Positions 24,617 to 33,129 of a stretch of 64,000 bases of DNA are shown one piece after another (within the stretch, counting starts at the first letter, position 1; each line of letters begins with the position of its first letter). The DNA lies in contig NZ_JAVALS010000002.1 of assembly GCF_030731045.1 (NCBI RefSeq), forward strand, positions 372,001-436,000, read 5' to 3'. Source of the stretch: Arthrobacter horti (GTDB lineage: Bacteria > Actinomycetota > Actinomycetes > Actinomycetales > Micrococcaceae). The position numbers were made by a program, and so were the translations under genes. The notes beneath the pieces were generated by a model. The model saw only the letters and a list, made by a program, of their open reading frames with translations. It was not told where the DNA came from and searched no databases.

Positions 24617-25350
24617 TTCTCCACCTCCATGGTTTCCAGGCCCTCGGTATCCAGGGCCTCGGTATCCAGAGCGGCGGCGGGATCCTCCGCCGCGGGCTCC
24701 TGGTCGTCAACTGCCTCTTCCTCGACCGGCGCACTGTTGCCGATCACCGCGGACGGCCCCTCCCAGCCTTCCGGCAGCGCCGCGACGGTCGCGACGACGG
24801 CGAGCGGCCGCCCGGCGTCGTACGCCAGCTCTTCGCAGCGCCTCAGCCAGGCCGCCGGGTCCGCGCTGTGCCGGTCGGGCGAATCCAGGACCAGGAGGTC
24901 CACGGACGGGTCGGCGAGGGCCAGCTGTGTCAGGAGCTCCACGCGGCGTTCGGCCGTGAGCTGGTCCACCCAGAGCTTCTCCACGTCCTCGAAGGCATTG
25001 AGCTTGAGCCAGGGGCGTGCCAGCAGGGCGCCACGGTAGCGGCGGGGCACCATGGCGAGGTCCTCGGTGACCAGGTCCGTGACGGACAGGTGCTGTTCGG
25101 GCTCGTTGATCCTGGGGGAGTCCACCAGCGCCGAAGCCTTGCGGACCGCCTTCAGGCGGGTGCTGCCGTTCCAGGACAGCTGTCCGGAAGACGGCTTCAT
25201 GCGGCCGCTGAGGGTCAGGGCCAGCGCGGTGCGGTCGTCCTGGTTCTCGCCGCGGACCAGGAGGAGTTCGCCGGGGGAGACGCGCAAGGAGGTGGGAGGC
25301 AGCAGGTCGGTCCTGCGGCCGTTGACCTGCAGCGCACGGGCGTCGAGCAT
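24613..25350 (-). CDS. degenerate ABC-type ATPase-like protein of the YhgE operon
   Basis: A 245-aa protein with the layout of an ABC ATPase but altered catalytic motifs. Walker A reads GENQDDRTAL where GxNGxGKTTL is expected, Walker B LLVLDSPD lacks the catalytic Glu, and no LSGGQ is seen (LTAERRVELL at that place). It probably does not hydrolyse ATP normally. The C-terminus is acidic with a repeated LDTEALDTE stretch caused by a 15-bp tandem duplication (24641-24670). First gene of the operon, behind the palindromic promoter. Confidence 0.75.
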   Translation of the reverse strand: MLDARALQVNGRRTDLLPPTSLRVSPGELLLVRGENQDDRTALALTLSGRMKPSSGQLSWNGSTRLKAVRKASALVDSPRINEPEQHLSVTDLVTEDLAMVPRRYRGALLARPWLKLNAFEDVEKLWVDQLTAERRVELLTQLALADPSVDLLVLDSPDRHSADPAAWLRRCEELAYDAGRPLAVVATVAALPEGWEGPSAVIGNSAPVEEEAVDDQEPAAEDPAAALDTEALDTEGLETMEVEK

Positions 25351-25380
25351 GGGGGAGGCCTTTCGTGGAAGTTCGCTCTC

Positions 25381-25409
25381 AGATTAGCTGAACTGACCGG
25401 TCAGTTCAA
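25381..25409 (-). promoter_or_regulatory. promoter with TetR-type operator in its spacer
   Basis: Minus strand: TTGAAC (-35, 25404-25409), 17-nt spacer, TAATCT (-10, 25381-25386). The 20-bp perfect palindrome 25389-25408 (core GAACTGACCGGTCAGTTC) covers the -35 and spacer, the classic position for a TetR-family operator, 30 nt before the operon's first codon. Confidence 0.75.
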
Positions 25410-25622
25410 ATAGTCTTCCCTGCCGCGGCTGATCCGTCCAGGATTCCCGCCCGGGCCGCGGAACGCCATCGGATGCCTCATTCCTGCTCAGTGCCCGCCG
25501 CAGTTCAGGTCAAGGCGGGCCGGCGAAGGACAGGCCCGCTTCCCACGCCTTACATTCGGCATGGAGGCGACGGGTCCACCGTCCCTGGGCGAAAGGCGCG
25601 CCTGCGCGCCGGAAGGAGACAC

Positions 25623-25799
25623 ATGCTGCAGCTCTCCTGGCCGGACATCCATCCGGCCGACCAGACATCCGAGCCGGCACCGGGCCCGCAGGAGGCACAG
25701 GACAAGGACTCCAAGACGCCGGAGGGCTCTGCCGACCCCACAGACCGCGTGGCCCGGGGTTCTGCCCCATCCCGGGCCGCGCATCAATCGCCCTCGTGA
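25623..25799 (+). CDS. short hypothetical polar protein
   Basis: A 58-aa open frame starting MLQLSWPDIHPADQTSEP, Pro/Ser/Asp-rich and probably disordered. AAGGAGA lies 5 nt before ATG 25623, the main argument for it. It overlaps the next small gene by 4 nt (GTGA). Confidence 0.4.
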   Translation: MLQLSWPDIHPADQTSEPAPGPQEAQDKDSKTPEGSADPTDRVARGSAPSRAAHQSPS

Positions 25800-26002
25800 G
25801 GACGGGCGGCCCCGGCCAGGTCCTCAGTCCCGTGGAGAACACGCTGCTCGAGTACGGGGAGGACGAAACCGCCGCGCACGACGCCATCTCCGATGACTTG
25901 ATCGGCCGCAGGGTGGCGATGATCTGCTGCGAGGTGGAGGCGGGGCGGAGCCCAGAGGACGCCGTTGCCGCAGCGATGTCGGCGTTCCCGGTCGGCTCGT
26001 AG
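25796..26002 (+). CDS. short hypothetical acidic protein
   Basis: A 68-aa open frame with a helical acidic composition (ENTLLEYGEDETAAHDAISDD, then RSPEDAVAAAMSAFPVG). GTG start coupled to the upstream small frame. Composition looks protein-like, but no family is recognised. Confidence 0.48.
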   Translation: MRTGGPGQVLSPVENTLLEYGEDETAAHDAISDDLIGRRVAMICCEVEAGRSPEDAVAAAMSAFPVGS

Positions 26003-26038
26003 AGCCGGCAGTCTTTCGGCGGCTGAGCCGCGGGCCGG

Positions 26039-27511
26039 CTACCGCTTCTTCCCGTGCAGCAGCTTCACCGCCTTGGCGAGCACGTTCACGTGCCACGTCT
26101 TCCGCTGAAAGGACAGGAGCGGCACGGGCAGCGGGAAGCGCTGGCGGGCCATGCTGTGCGGCCGGGCGAACTCCCGCAGGCCGTCCGAGCCGTGGATGCG
26201 CCCGAACCCGGAGTCCCCCGTCCCGCCGAACGGCAGCGCGGGGACCAGTGCGAAGGACATGACGCTGTTGATGGACGTCATCCCCGCCCGCACACGCCGG
26301 GCCACGGACTCCGCGGTGGCCGGGTTCCCGCTGTACACGGCGCTGCCCAGGCCGTAGATGCCCGCGTTGGTCTTCTCCACGGCCTCGTCCAGCGACTGCA
26401 CCCGCGTGACGGTCAGCGTAGGCCCGAACGTCTCCTCCCGCACCGCGGCGCTGTCCTCCGGGACGTCCAGCAGGATGACCGGTTTGACGAAAGGCGGAGC
26501 CACGGACTCTTCGCCGCCGACGACGGCGCTGCCGCCGTCCGCGATCGCCGCGCGGATGTGCCGCAGGACGATGTCCGGCTGACTGGGCATGGTCAGCGGC
26601 CCCATGCGGTCGGAATCGTCCCCGCCGACCGTCACAGCGCCGGCGATCCGGCTCAATTCCTCCACGAAGCTGTCGAAGACGGGCGCCTCCACGTAGGCGC
26701 GCTCCATGCCGATGCACGTCTGGCCCGCATTGCCCCAGGCCCCGAAGGCCACATCCCGGGCCGCCGCCCGCACATCCGCGTCCGCGGCCACGATCGCCGC
26801 ATCCTTCCCGCCGGCCTCGATCACCACGGGGGTGAGGGTCTCGGCGCAGGCTGCCATGACCCTCTTGCCGGTGGCCGTCGAGCCGGTGAATGCCAGCTTG
26901 TTCACGCCCGACCGGCACAGCGCGGCGCCGGTAGGACCCAGACCCGTCACGGCCTACAGGACCGGCAGCTCAGGAACTGCACGGGCGAAGGCGTCCACCA
27001 GCCACAGACCCACGGCCGTGCTGTACTCGCTCGGTTTGAAGACCACGGCGTTGCCCGCGGCCAGGGCGTAGGCGATCGACCCCATGGGGGTGAACACGGG
27101 GTAGTTCCAGGGCCCGATCACACCCACCACGCCCAGCGGCCGGTACTCCACACTCGCGGCGAGGTTGGCGCCCAGCAGGCCGGGTTTCACGGACCGCTTG
27201 CGCAGCGTGGCATGGGCGTTCCTGGCGGCCCAGTCCACGTGCTCCACGGCGGCCATGACTTCCAGCCGGGAGTCGTCCACGGGCTTGCCCGTCTCCCGCT
27301 GCATGAGCCGCGCCAGCTCGTCCATGCCCGCCACGATCCCGTGCTTGAACGCCAGCAGCCGGGTGCGCCGGCCCTCGAAGCCGAGCCCTTCCCACCAGAG
27401 GGCCGCCTCCCGGGCGCGGACGACGGCGGCCGCCACCGCGGCGTCGTCGCTCGTCTCAAAGGTGCCCACCACGGCGGAGGTGGCGGGGTTGAGGGAGTCG
27501 AAGGTGTTCAT
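26039..27511 (-). pseudogene. aldehyde dehydrogenase interrupted by one in-frame TAG
   Basis: The full length would be 490 aa. The N-terminal 185 residues (GPWNYPVFTPMG, VFKPSEYS) and C-terminal part (FTGSTATGKRV, catalytic Glu in VIEAGGKDA, catalytic Cys in GQTCIG, EETFGPTLTV) are in one frame, separated only by TAG at 26954-26956 where a CAG (Gln) would fit, just after ELPVL. The domain order is otherwise intact: NAD(P)-binding, then catalytic. The start overlaps the deaminase/aldolase stop (ATGA). It is a recent nonsense mutation, a sequencing error, or two polypeptides if GTG 26950 is used. As written, the first product lacks the active-site Cys. Confidence 0.82.
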
Positions 27512-28767
27512 CCGAGGAAGGCCTTTCCGTCGCCGCGGTACGTGGGGATGGACGCCACGAGCCGCTCGCCGTCCACCAGGTGCAGGGTGTTCACATGTTC
27601 ACAGAGTTCGCCGGCCTTGGCGTGCCGGAACCAGACGCGATCGCCCAGGGAGAGCGTATCCGCCGCCGGGCCGGACAGGGGCGTCTGGACTTCGCCCGCG
27701 CCCTCCGTGCCCAGCAGCCGAAGGCCCGTCGGCCAGACCGGTACGGGAACGCGGTCCTGTCCGGCTGGGCCGGAGGCTATCCAGCCGCCGCCCAGGACCG
27801 TCACCAGGCCGGGGGCCGGGCGGCGCACCACGGGGAGGGCGAAGACGGCTGCGGGCTGGGGTTTGAACGCGCGGTAGCCGTCGAACAGTGTGGGGGCGTA
27901 GAGCCCCGAGCCGGCGGCCAGTTCCGTGACGGCGGCCTCGCGGGCGGTGGTTTCGAAGCTCCCGGTGCCGCCGCCGTTCACGAATTCCAGGGCAGGCGCC
28001 CCGGCCTCCTCGAGGGCCCGGCGGACGGCCGCGACGGCGTCGGCGCGCCGGTCCGCCAGTTCCTTGCCGGACAGCGCTCGCAGGGCCCGGATCTGGGCGC
28101 GGTGGGCGAACGATCCGGCGTCGTCCCCGAGCCCCGCGATCTGCCCTTCGTAGGACATCACCCCCACGAGACTCAGGCCTGGGCAGCGCACGATGTCCCG
28201 GGCCAGCGCCACGGCCTCCTCGGGTGAGTGGACGGGGGAGCGCCGCATGCCCAGGTGGACCGAGGGCCCCAGGCGGAGCGAGGCGTCCAGGTCGACGCAG
28301 ACCCGCAGGGGCGCCGTCGCGGACGCGAAGGGAACCAGGCGGTCGAGGTGATCGGCCGAGTCGACCATGAGGGTGACGCGCTCGCGGGCGCGAGCGTCGG
28401 CGGCGAGCCGCGCGAGGGCCGTCCGGTCCATGCTCGGGTAGGCGACCACCACGTCGTCGAACTCCTCGGACAGCCAGAGGGCCTCCGGGAGGGCGTACGC
28501 CAGGATGCCCTGGAAGCCGGGCAACGACAGGACCGCACGGAGCATCCCCCGTGAGCGGATGGACTTGCTGGCCACCCGGATGGGCTTGCCGTCGGCCCGG
28601 CGCTGCAGATCCGCGGCGTTGTGCCGGAGCGCGGGCAGGCTCAAGACGGCGAACGGCGCGTCGAGATGCGCCGTGGCCCGCTCCAGGGCGCCGAAACCTC
28701 CCGTGGCGGTGAAGCCGTCGCGGCCGGTGAGGGCCAGGCTGAAATCGGTGTCGGTGCCGGCGTGCAT
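27508..28767 (-). CDS. PLP-dependent amino acid deaminase/aldolase (alanine racemase N-terminal fold)
   Basis: A 419-aa protein of the D-threonine aldolase/alanine racemase-like family. The N-terminal TIM barrel has the PLP Lys in RVASKSIRS (near residue 68), and a C-terminal beta domain ends in GDRVWFRHAKAGELCEHVNTLH, with the metal-binding His/Cys pattern usual for D-threonine aldolases. It likely acts on a beta-hydroxy or D-amino acid. No good ribosome site precedes ATG 28767. Operon with the interrupted aldehyde dehydrogenase, which could have oxidised the aldehyde product; divergent from a LysR gene. Confidence 0.82.
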   Translation of the reverse strand: MHAGTDTDFSLALTGRDGFTATGGFGALERATAHLDAPFAVLSLPALRHNAADLQRRADGKPIRVASKSIRSRGMLRAVLSLPGFQGILAYALPEALWLSEEFDDVVVAYPSMDRTALARLAADARARERVTLMVDSADHLDRLVPFASATAPLRVCVDLDASLRLGPSVHLGMRRSPVHSPEEAVALARDIVRCPGLSLVGVMSYEGQIAGLGDDAGSFAHRAQIRALRALSGKELADRRADAVAAVRRALEEAGAPALEFVNGGGTGSFETTAREAAVTELAAGSGLYAPTLFDGYRAFKPQPAAVFALPVVRRPAPGLVTVLGGGWIASGPAGQDRVPVPVWPTGLRLLGTEGAGEVQTPLSGPAADTLSLGDRVWFRHAKAGELCEHVNTLHLVDGERLVASIPTYRGDGKAFLG

Positions 28768-28873
28768 ACTGCGACTGTGACACGGGCCACCGGAGCAGGG
28801 GAAACAACGGGGCGGACGCCACTGACATCGAATCGTTGTCAATGGAGGGCCCGCCCCGCAGAATGGGCAGGTG

Positions 28874-29812
28874 ATGGACGTCAACACCCGCCGCCTCCGG
28901 TATTTCGTGGCCGTGGCGGAGGAACTGCACTTCAGCCGCGCCGCGGCCCGCCTGTTCGTGGCCCAGCAGGCACTTTCCAAGCAGATCCGGGAGCTGGAGT
29001 CGGAGCTGGGTCTGGTCCTGCTGAACCGCACCACCCGGAAGGTGGAACTCACCGAGGACGGCGAGCGCTTCCTTGCGGTGGCCCGGGCCGTGCTGGCCGA
29101 ATGGGATGACGGGCTGCGCCGGGTCCGCCAGGCGAGCCGCGCCGCCCAGCGGACCCTGCGCCTGGGTTTCGTGGTGGGGGCCGCGCTGGAGCTGACCCGT
29201 CCGCTGCTGGCCGAGTTCTCCCGCCGCCATCCCGAGATCGAACTGCACCTGCAAGAGGCCTCGCTGAGCGACCCGAGCTGCGGCCTGGCGGACGGCAGCA
29301 GCGACCTGGCCATCCTCCGACCGCCCCTGTCCTTGGACGGCCTGAAACGCCTGCCGCTCTTCGTGGAGCCCGTGGTGGCGTGCCTGTCCGCGGCTCACCC
29401 TCTGGCGGGGCGCAGCATGATCTCGCCGGCGGAGCTGCTGGACGAGCCGCTCACGGTGGGAGGAGGGCACGACGCCGCGTGGCGGGCTTTCTGGACCCTC
29501 TCCGCCTTCCGTACCCCGGAGCATCCCGCCCGCACGGTGGAGACCTCGTCACCCACCGAGGAGACGGAGCTGGTGGCCAGCGGCGTGGCCACGGCGCTCA
29601 CCGCGGCGGCCTCCGCCCGGTACCTGTCCCGGCCGGGACTGGTCTACGTGCCGGTGGAGCCGCACCCCGGCAGTGAGGTGGCGCTGGCCTGGCGGGCGGA
29701 CGCCGCGAGTGAGGCCGTGGGCCTGTTCGTGGAGGTCGCCCGGGAGGTGCGGGACGCCGAACGGGACCTCATCCGGGCTATTGAGCACCCGGCGGTTGTG
29801 AATCCCGGCTGA
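28874..29812 (+). CDS. LysR-family regulator
   Basis: A 312-aa protein. N-terminal winged HTH (VNTRRLRYFVAVAEELHFSRAAARLFVAQQALSKQIRELE) and a periplasmic-binding-like effector domain. The start could be ATG 28874 or GTG 28871. It lies divergent from the deaminase/aldolase with a 106-nt shared control region, the usual LysR arrangement, so that operon and perhaps the lactone oxidase/MFS genes downstream are its targets (inference). Confidence 0.92.
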   Translation: MDVNTRRLRYFVAVAEELHFSRAAARLFVAQQALSKQIRELESELGLVLLNRTTRKVELTEDGERFLAVARAVLAEWDDGLRRVRQASRAAQRTLRLGFVVGAALELTRPLLAEFSRRHPEIELHLQEASLSDPSCGLADGSSDLAILRPPLSLDGLKRLPLFVEPVVACLSAAHPLAGRSMISPAELLDEPLTVGGGHDAAWRAFWTLSAFRTPEHPARTVETSSPTEETELVASGVATALTAAASARYLSRPGLVYVPVEPHPGSEVALAWRADAASEAVGLFVEVAREVRDAERDLIRAIEHPAVVNPG

Positions 29813-29848
29813 TCCGCTGTTTGTGCCGCGGCTCACAGGGGCGTGAGC

Positions 29849-31189
29849 ATGGAGGTCATGTGGAAGAACTGGGCCGGAGATCAGGCCTGCACCCCGGCGG
29901 CTGTCGTCCGGCCCTCCGCCGTGGAAGCGGTTCAGGAGGCGGTCCGGAACGCCGCCGGTCAAGGCAGCGGGATCCGTGTGGTGGGTGCCGGGCACTCCTT
30001 CGGCGACAACGTGCTGACGTCCGGAACCCTGATGTCCCTGGACTCGCTGACGGGTCTTCTGGGCGTGGACGCCACGGCCGGCACGGTCCGGGTGGCGGCC
30101 GGGACACGGCTGCACGAGCTCAACCAGCTCCTGGATGCCCGCGGACTGGCCCTGGCGAACCTGGGGGACATCGACAGCCAGTCCGTGGCGGGTGCCATCT
30201 CCACGGGCACCCACGGGACCGGGCGGACCCTGGGGAATCTGGCGACCTTCGTGGAGGACGTGGAGCTGGTCACCGCGGACGGTGACGTGGTCCAGGCGTC
30301 CGAAGCGGGAGCCGGCGTGCTGGAGGCGGCCCGCCTGGCTGTGGGTTCCCTGGGCGTGGTCACCGCATACACGCTCAAGATCCTGCCCGCGTACACCCTG
30401 CGCTGCGAACAGGAGCCCGCACCGCTGGCGGACGTCCTGGAACGACTGGACTCCGAGGTGGATGCGAACCGGCACTTCGAGTTCTTCTCCTTCCCGCACA
30501 GTGACACCGTGATCGCCAAGCGCACCAACAGGGTGGAGAACGTCCCCGTGGGCCGGGCGGCGGGGCAGGACACCGTGACCGGACCCGCCGCCGTCGCAGG
30601 CAAGGTCAAGGCCTACCTGGAAGAGGAACTCCTGGAGAACACGGCACTGGACCTGGTCTGCCGCCTGGGCCGCGCCCGCAGGAGCCTCATCCCGCGTCTC
30701 AACCGCCTGGCCACGGACCTGGTGAGCCCCACGGTCCGGACCGGCAGGAGCCATGAGGTGCTCGTGACCCGCAGAAGCGTGCGGTTCACGGAGACGGAAT
30801 GGGCCCTGCCCCGGGAAGCGGGCGCGGAGGCACTCAAGGAGATGCGCCGCGTGGTCACGGCCCGCGGCCTGGACGTGAACTTCCCGTTCGAAGTCCGCTT
30901 CGTCGCGGCGGATGAGCAGTCCTTCCTCAGCCCGGCCTATGGGCGGGACAGCTGTTATATCGCGGCACACATGTACCGGGGGATGCCCTGGCAGGAGTTC
31001 TTCGGCGCCGTCCAGGACGTGGCTCTCGCCTACGGAGGGCGGCCCCATTGGGGGAAGAGGCACACACTCTCCGCGGACCGGTTGGCCGGCCTGTACCCCC
31101 GTTGGGAGGAGTTCCAGGACGCCAGGCGGAGACTGGACCCCCACGGTCTTTTCTCCAACGACCACACGCGCCGCATCTTCGGCGCCTGA
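29849..31189 (+). CDS. FAD-linked D-arabinono-1,4-lactone oxidase-type oxidoreductase
   Basis: A 446-aa flavoprotein. FAD_binding_4 domain near the N-terminus: RVVGAGHSFGDNV supplies the His typical of covalent FAD attachment, followed by GAISTGTHGTGRTLGNL. The C-terminal ALO domain ends with RPHWGKRHTLSADRL, whose HWGK motif is diagnostic of aldonolactone/alditol oxidases. The precise sugar substrate cannot be read from sequence. ATG 29849 has AGGGG 8 nt upstream; GTG 29843 is an alternative. Followed 30 nt later by an MFS transporter gene. Confidence 0.87.
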   Translation: MEVMWKNWAGDQACTPAAVVRPSAVEAVQEAVRNAAGQGSGIRVVGAGHSFGDNVLTSGTLMSLDSLTGLLGVDATAGTVRVAAGTRLHELNQLLDARGLALANLGDIDSQSVAGAISTGTHGTGRTLGNLATFVEDVELVTADGDVVQASEAGAGVLEAARLAVGSLGVVTAYTLKILPAYTLRCEQEPAPLADVLERLDSEVDANRHFEFFSFPHSDTVIAKRTNRVENVPVGRAAGQDTVTGPAAVAGKVKAYLEEELLENTALDLVCRLGRARRSLIPRLNRLATDLVSPTVRTGRSHEVLVTRRSVRFTETEWALPREAGAEALKEMRRVVTARGLDVNFPFEVRFVAADEQSFLSPAYGRDSCYIAAHMYRGMPWQEFFGAVQDVALAYGGRPHWGKRHTLSADRLAGLYPRWEEFQDARRRLDPHGLFSNDHTRRIFGA

Positions 31190-31219
31190 CACCCGGCAGT
31201 GCAACGGCAGGAGCGAGCG

Positions 31220-32458
31220 ATGACGCAGCAGACCGGCCCCGGAGGCCGCCACACCTCACAGACCCGGCTCCAGGCACCTCCCGGTCGTGGCCCGGTGTCC
31301 GGTCCCCGGCTGACCCGGCACCGGGTGGCCAGCGCTGCGGCGTTCTTCCTGCAGGGCTTTCTGTTCATCACCATGACCACCCACCTGCCGCAGATCCAGG
31401 GTCAATTCGGCCTGGACCCGGCCACGCTGTCCCTCCTGCTGCTCGCCATGGTGATCCTGGCCGGCGCCGGATCGTTCCTGGCCGGTGCCGTGGCCCGGCG
31501 GGCGGATTCGGCCCGGGCGCTCGCCCTGGGACTCGGCCTGATCGGCTTCGGCGTGGTGGGTGCCGGGCTTGCACCGGGCCTTGCCGTCTTCTGCGCCGCG
31601 CTGGCCGTGTACGGCGTGGGACTCGGGACCGTGGACGCCGCCATGAACATGCAGGGCGTGGCGCTTGAGCACCGCCTGGGGCGCACGTTGCTTCCCGGCT
31701 TCCATGCGGCGTGGACGGCCGGCGGCATCGCGGCCACGCTCGCGGCGCTCGCGTTCGGGGACGTGCCGATGGCGGCCTCCGTGGCACCGTTCGGGGCGGT
31801 GGCACTGCTGCTCATGGCCCTGCCGTTCCTCCGGCGTGACCGGGGCCAGGCCGTGGAGGGCGGGGAGCACGCCGTGTCCATCCCCTGGAAGCGGCTGCTT
31901 CTGGTGGGCCTGGTGCTGGTGCTCTTCTACATGGTGGACACCGCGGCGTCCACCTGGGGTCCGGCCTACCTCCACACCCTCTTCGGGACCGGAGTCGGCA
32001 ATGTCGCGGTGGCGACGCTCCCGTACCTCGTCGCGTCCCTGCTCGCCCGCCTGGCCGGGGACCGCGCCGTCGCGCGTTTCGGGGCGGTGCCGCTGCTGCG
32101 AGCGGCGGCCGTCCTCTCCGCTGCCGCCCTGGCGGTGGTGGTCCTGGCGACGACGGCGGAGCTCGCCGTCGTCGGCTTCGCCCTGCTGGGCTTCGGGGCG
32201 GGGATCATCGCGCCGCTGTCCTTCTCCGCGGCCGGCGCCATCGCGGCAGCAGCCGGGGGAGCGGCGGACGACGGCGTGCGGCGGGCCCGGGTGGACTCGG
32301 TGATCGCGCGCTTCAATCAGTTCAACTACGTGGGCGCGCTGTTCGGTTCGGTGCTGACAGGCCTGGTGGGGGCGGACTCGCTGCGCTACGGCTTCGCGCT
32401 GCCGCTGGTCCTGGTGCTGGCGATCGTGCCCTTGGCAAGGGCGTTCCGGGAGGACTGA
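31220..32458 (+). CDS. MFS transporter
   Basis: A 412-aa inner-membrane transporter with about 12 hydrophobic helices. Loop 2-3 carries a GAVARRADSARAL motif resembling the MFS A-motif, and the segment GAGIIAPLSFSAAGAIAAAAGGA resembles FucP/NarK-type and YbjJ-like members. AGGAG lies 7 nt before ATG 31220. Cotranscription with the lactone oxidase suggests sugar or sugar-acid traffic, but the substrate is unknown. Confidence 0.88.
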   Translation: MTQQTGPGGRHTSQTRLQAPPGRGPVSGPRLTRHRVASAAAFFLQGFLFITMTTHLPQIQGQFGLDPATLSLLLLAMVILAGAGSFLAGAVARRADSARALALGLGLIGFGVVGAGLAPGLAVFCAALAVYGVGLGTVDAAMNMQGVALEHRLGRTLLPGFHAAWTAGGIAATLAALAFGDVPMAASVAPFGAVALLLMALPFLRRDRGQAVEGGEHAVSIPWKRLLLVGLVLVLFYMVDTAASTWGPAYLHTLFGTGVGNVAVATLPYLVASLLARLAGDRAVARFGAVPLLRAAAVLSAAALAVVVLATTAELAVVGFALLGFGAGIIAPLSFSAAGAIAAAAGGAADDGVRRARVDSVIARFNQFNYVGALFGSVLTGLVGADSLRYGFALPLVLVLAIVPLARAFRED

Positions 32459-32493
32459 ACGCGTGGCCTGGCGGCCCCGCGCCGGGGAAACTG

Positions 32494-32522
32494 AAAGGCC
32501 CGGTCCAATGGACCGGGCCTTT
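32494..32522. terminator. bidirectional terminator
   Basis: 13-bp stem (32494-32506, 32510-32522) followed by T residues on the plus strand. It ends the MFS gene on one side and the first tRNA-Arg on the other. Confidence 0.88.
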
Positions 32523-32542
32523 TCCGTATCGTTCAATCTCTG

Positions 32543-32616
<74 letters not shown>

Positions 32617-32737
32617 ATGGCATCTTCCGGGAGTCGATCCCGTTCGAACCTCGGTAAACCTTACCCGAAAAGTCCGCCGGATGCACAATGGCGTTCCTGG
32701 CCGGTTCCAAGCCCTTCCCGATGCCGGGAAGGACAGC

Positions 32738-32770
32738 AAAGTGCCCCGGTCCTGTGGACCGGGGCACTTT
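32738..32770 (-). terminator. terminator of tRNA-Arg copy 2
   Basis: 15-bp stem (32738-32752, 32756-32770) with a 3-nt loop, about 20 nt after the second tRNA's 3' end; similar in sequence to the terminator behind copy 1. Confidence 0.88.
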
Positions 32771-32790
32771 GCTGTTCAACTGAAACTCTG

Positions 32791-32864
<74 letters not shown>

Positions 32865-32973
32865 TTGGCATCTTCCGGGAGTCGATCCCGTTCGAACCTC
32901 AATAAACTTTACGCGAACTTCCAGTGACGTCCAAATCGACGGTTGGTGACGTCCGGCACCTATACCGGTCTAC

Positions 32974-32987
32974 GTGACCTTAATCAC
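32974..32987. promoter_or_regulatory. CRP/GlxR-type binding site upstream of pckG
   Basis: GTGACCTTAATCAC, an exact match to GTGA-N6-TCAC, about 143 nt before the pckG start. GlxR, the CRP-type regulator of Corynebacterium, controls gluconeogenic genes through such sites. Confidence 0.6.
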
Positions 32988-33129
32988 AAAACCGAGGGTG
33001 AAATGCCGGTACTGCCAGGAAAAACACCAGGAAACCGGTCAAGGAGTCAAATATTGCTGGGAATCTTTGCAGTGGTCCGTACCTACGATTGAGAGACCCG
33101 CCCAGGAACCCCATCGAAAAGGACTCACT

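Noticed and set aside
32974..33129. Upstream extension of pckG
   Set aside because: In-frame but covers the CRP-type site and leader; family N-termini and the ribosome site support 33130.
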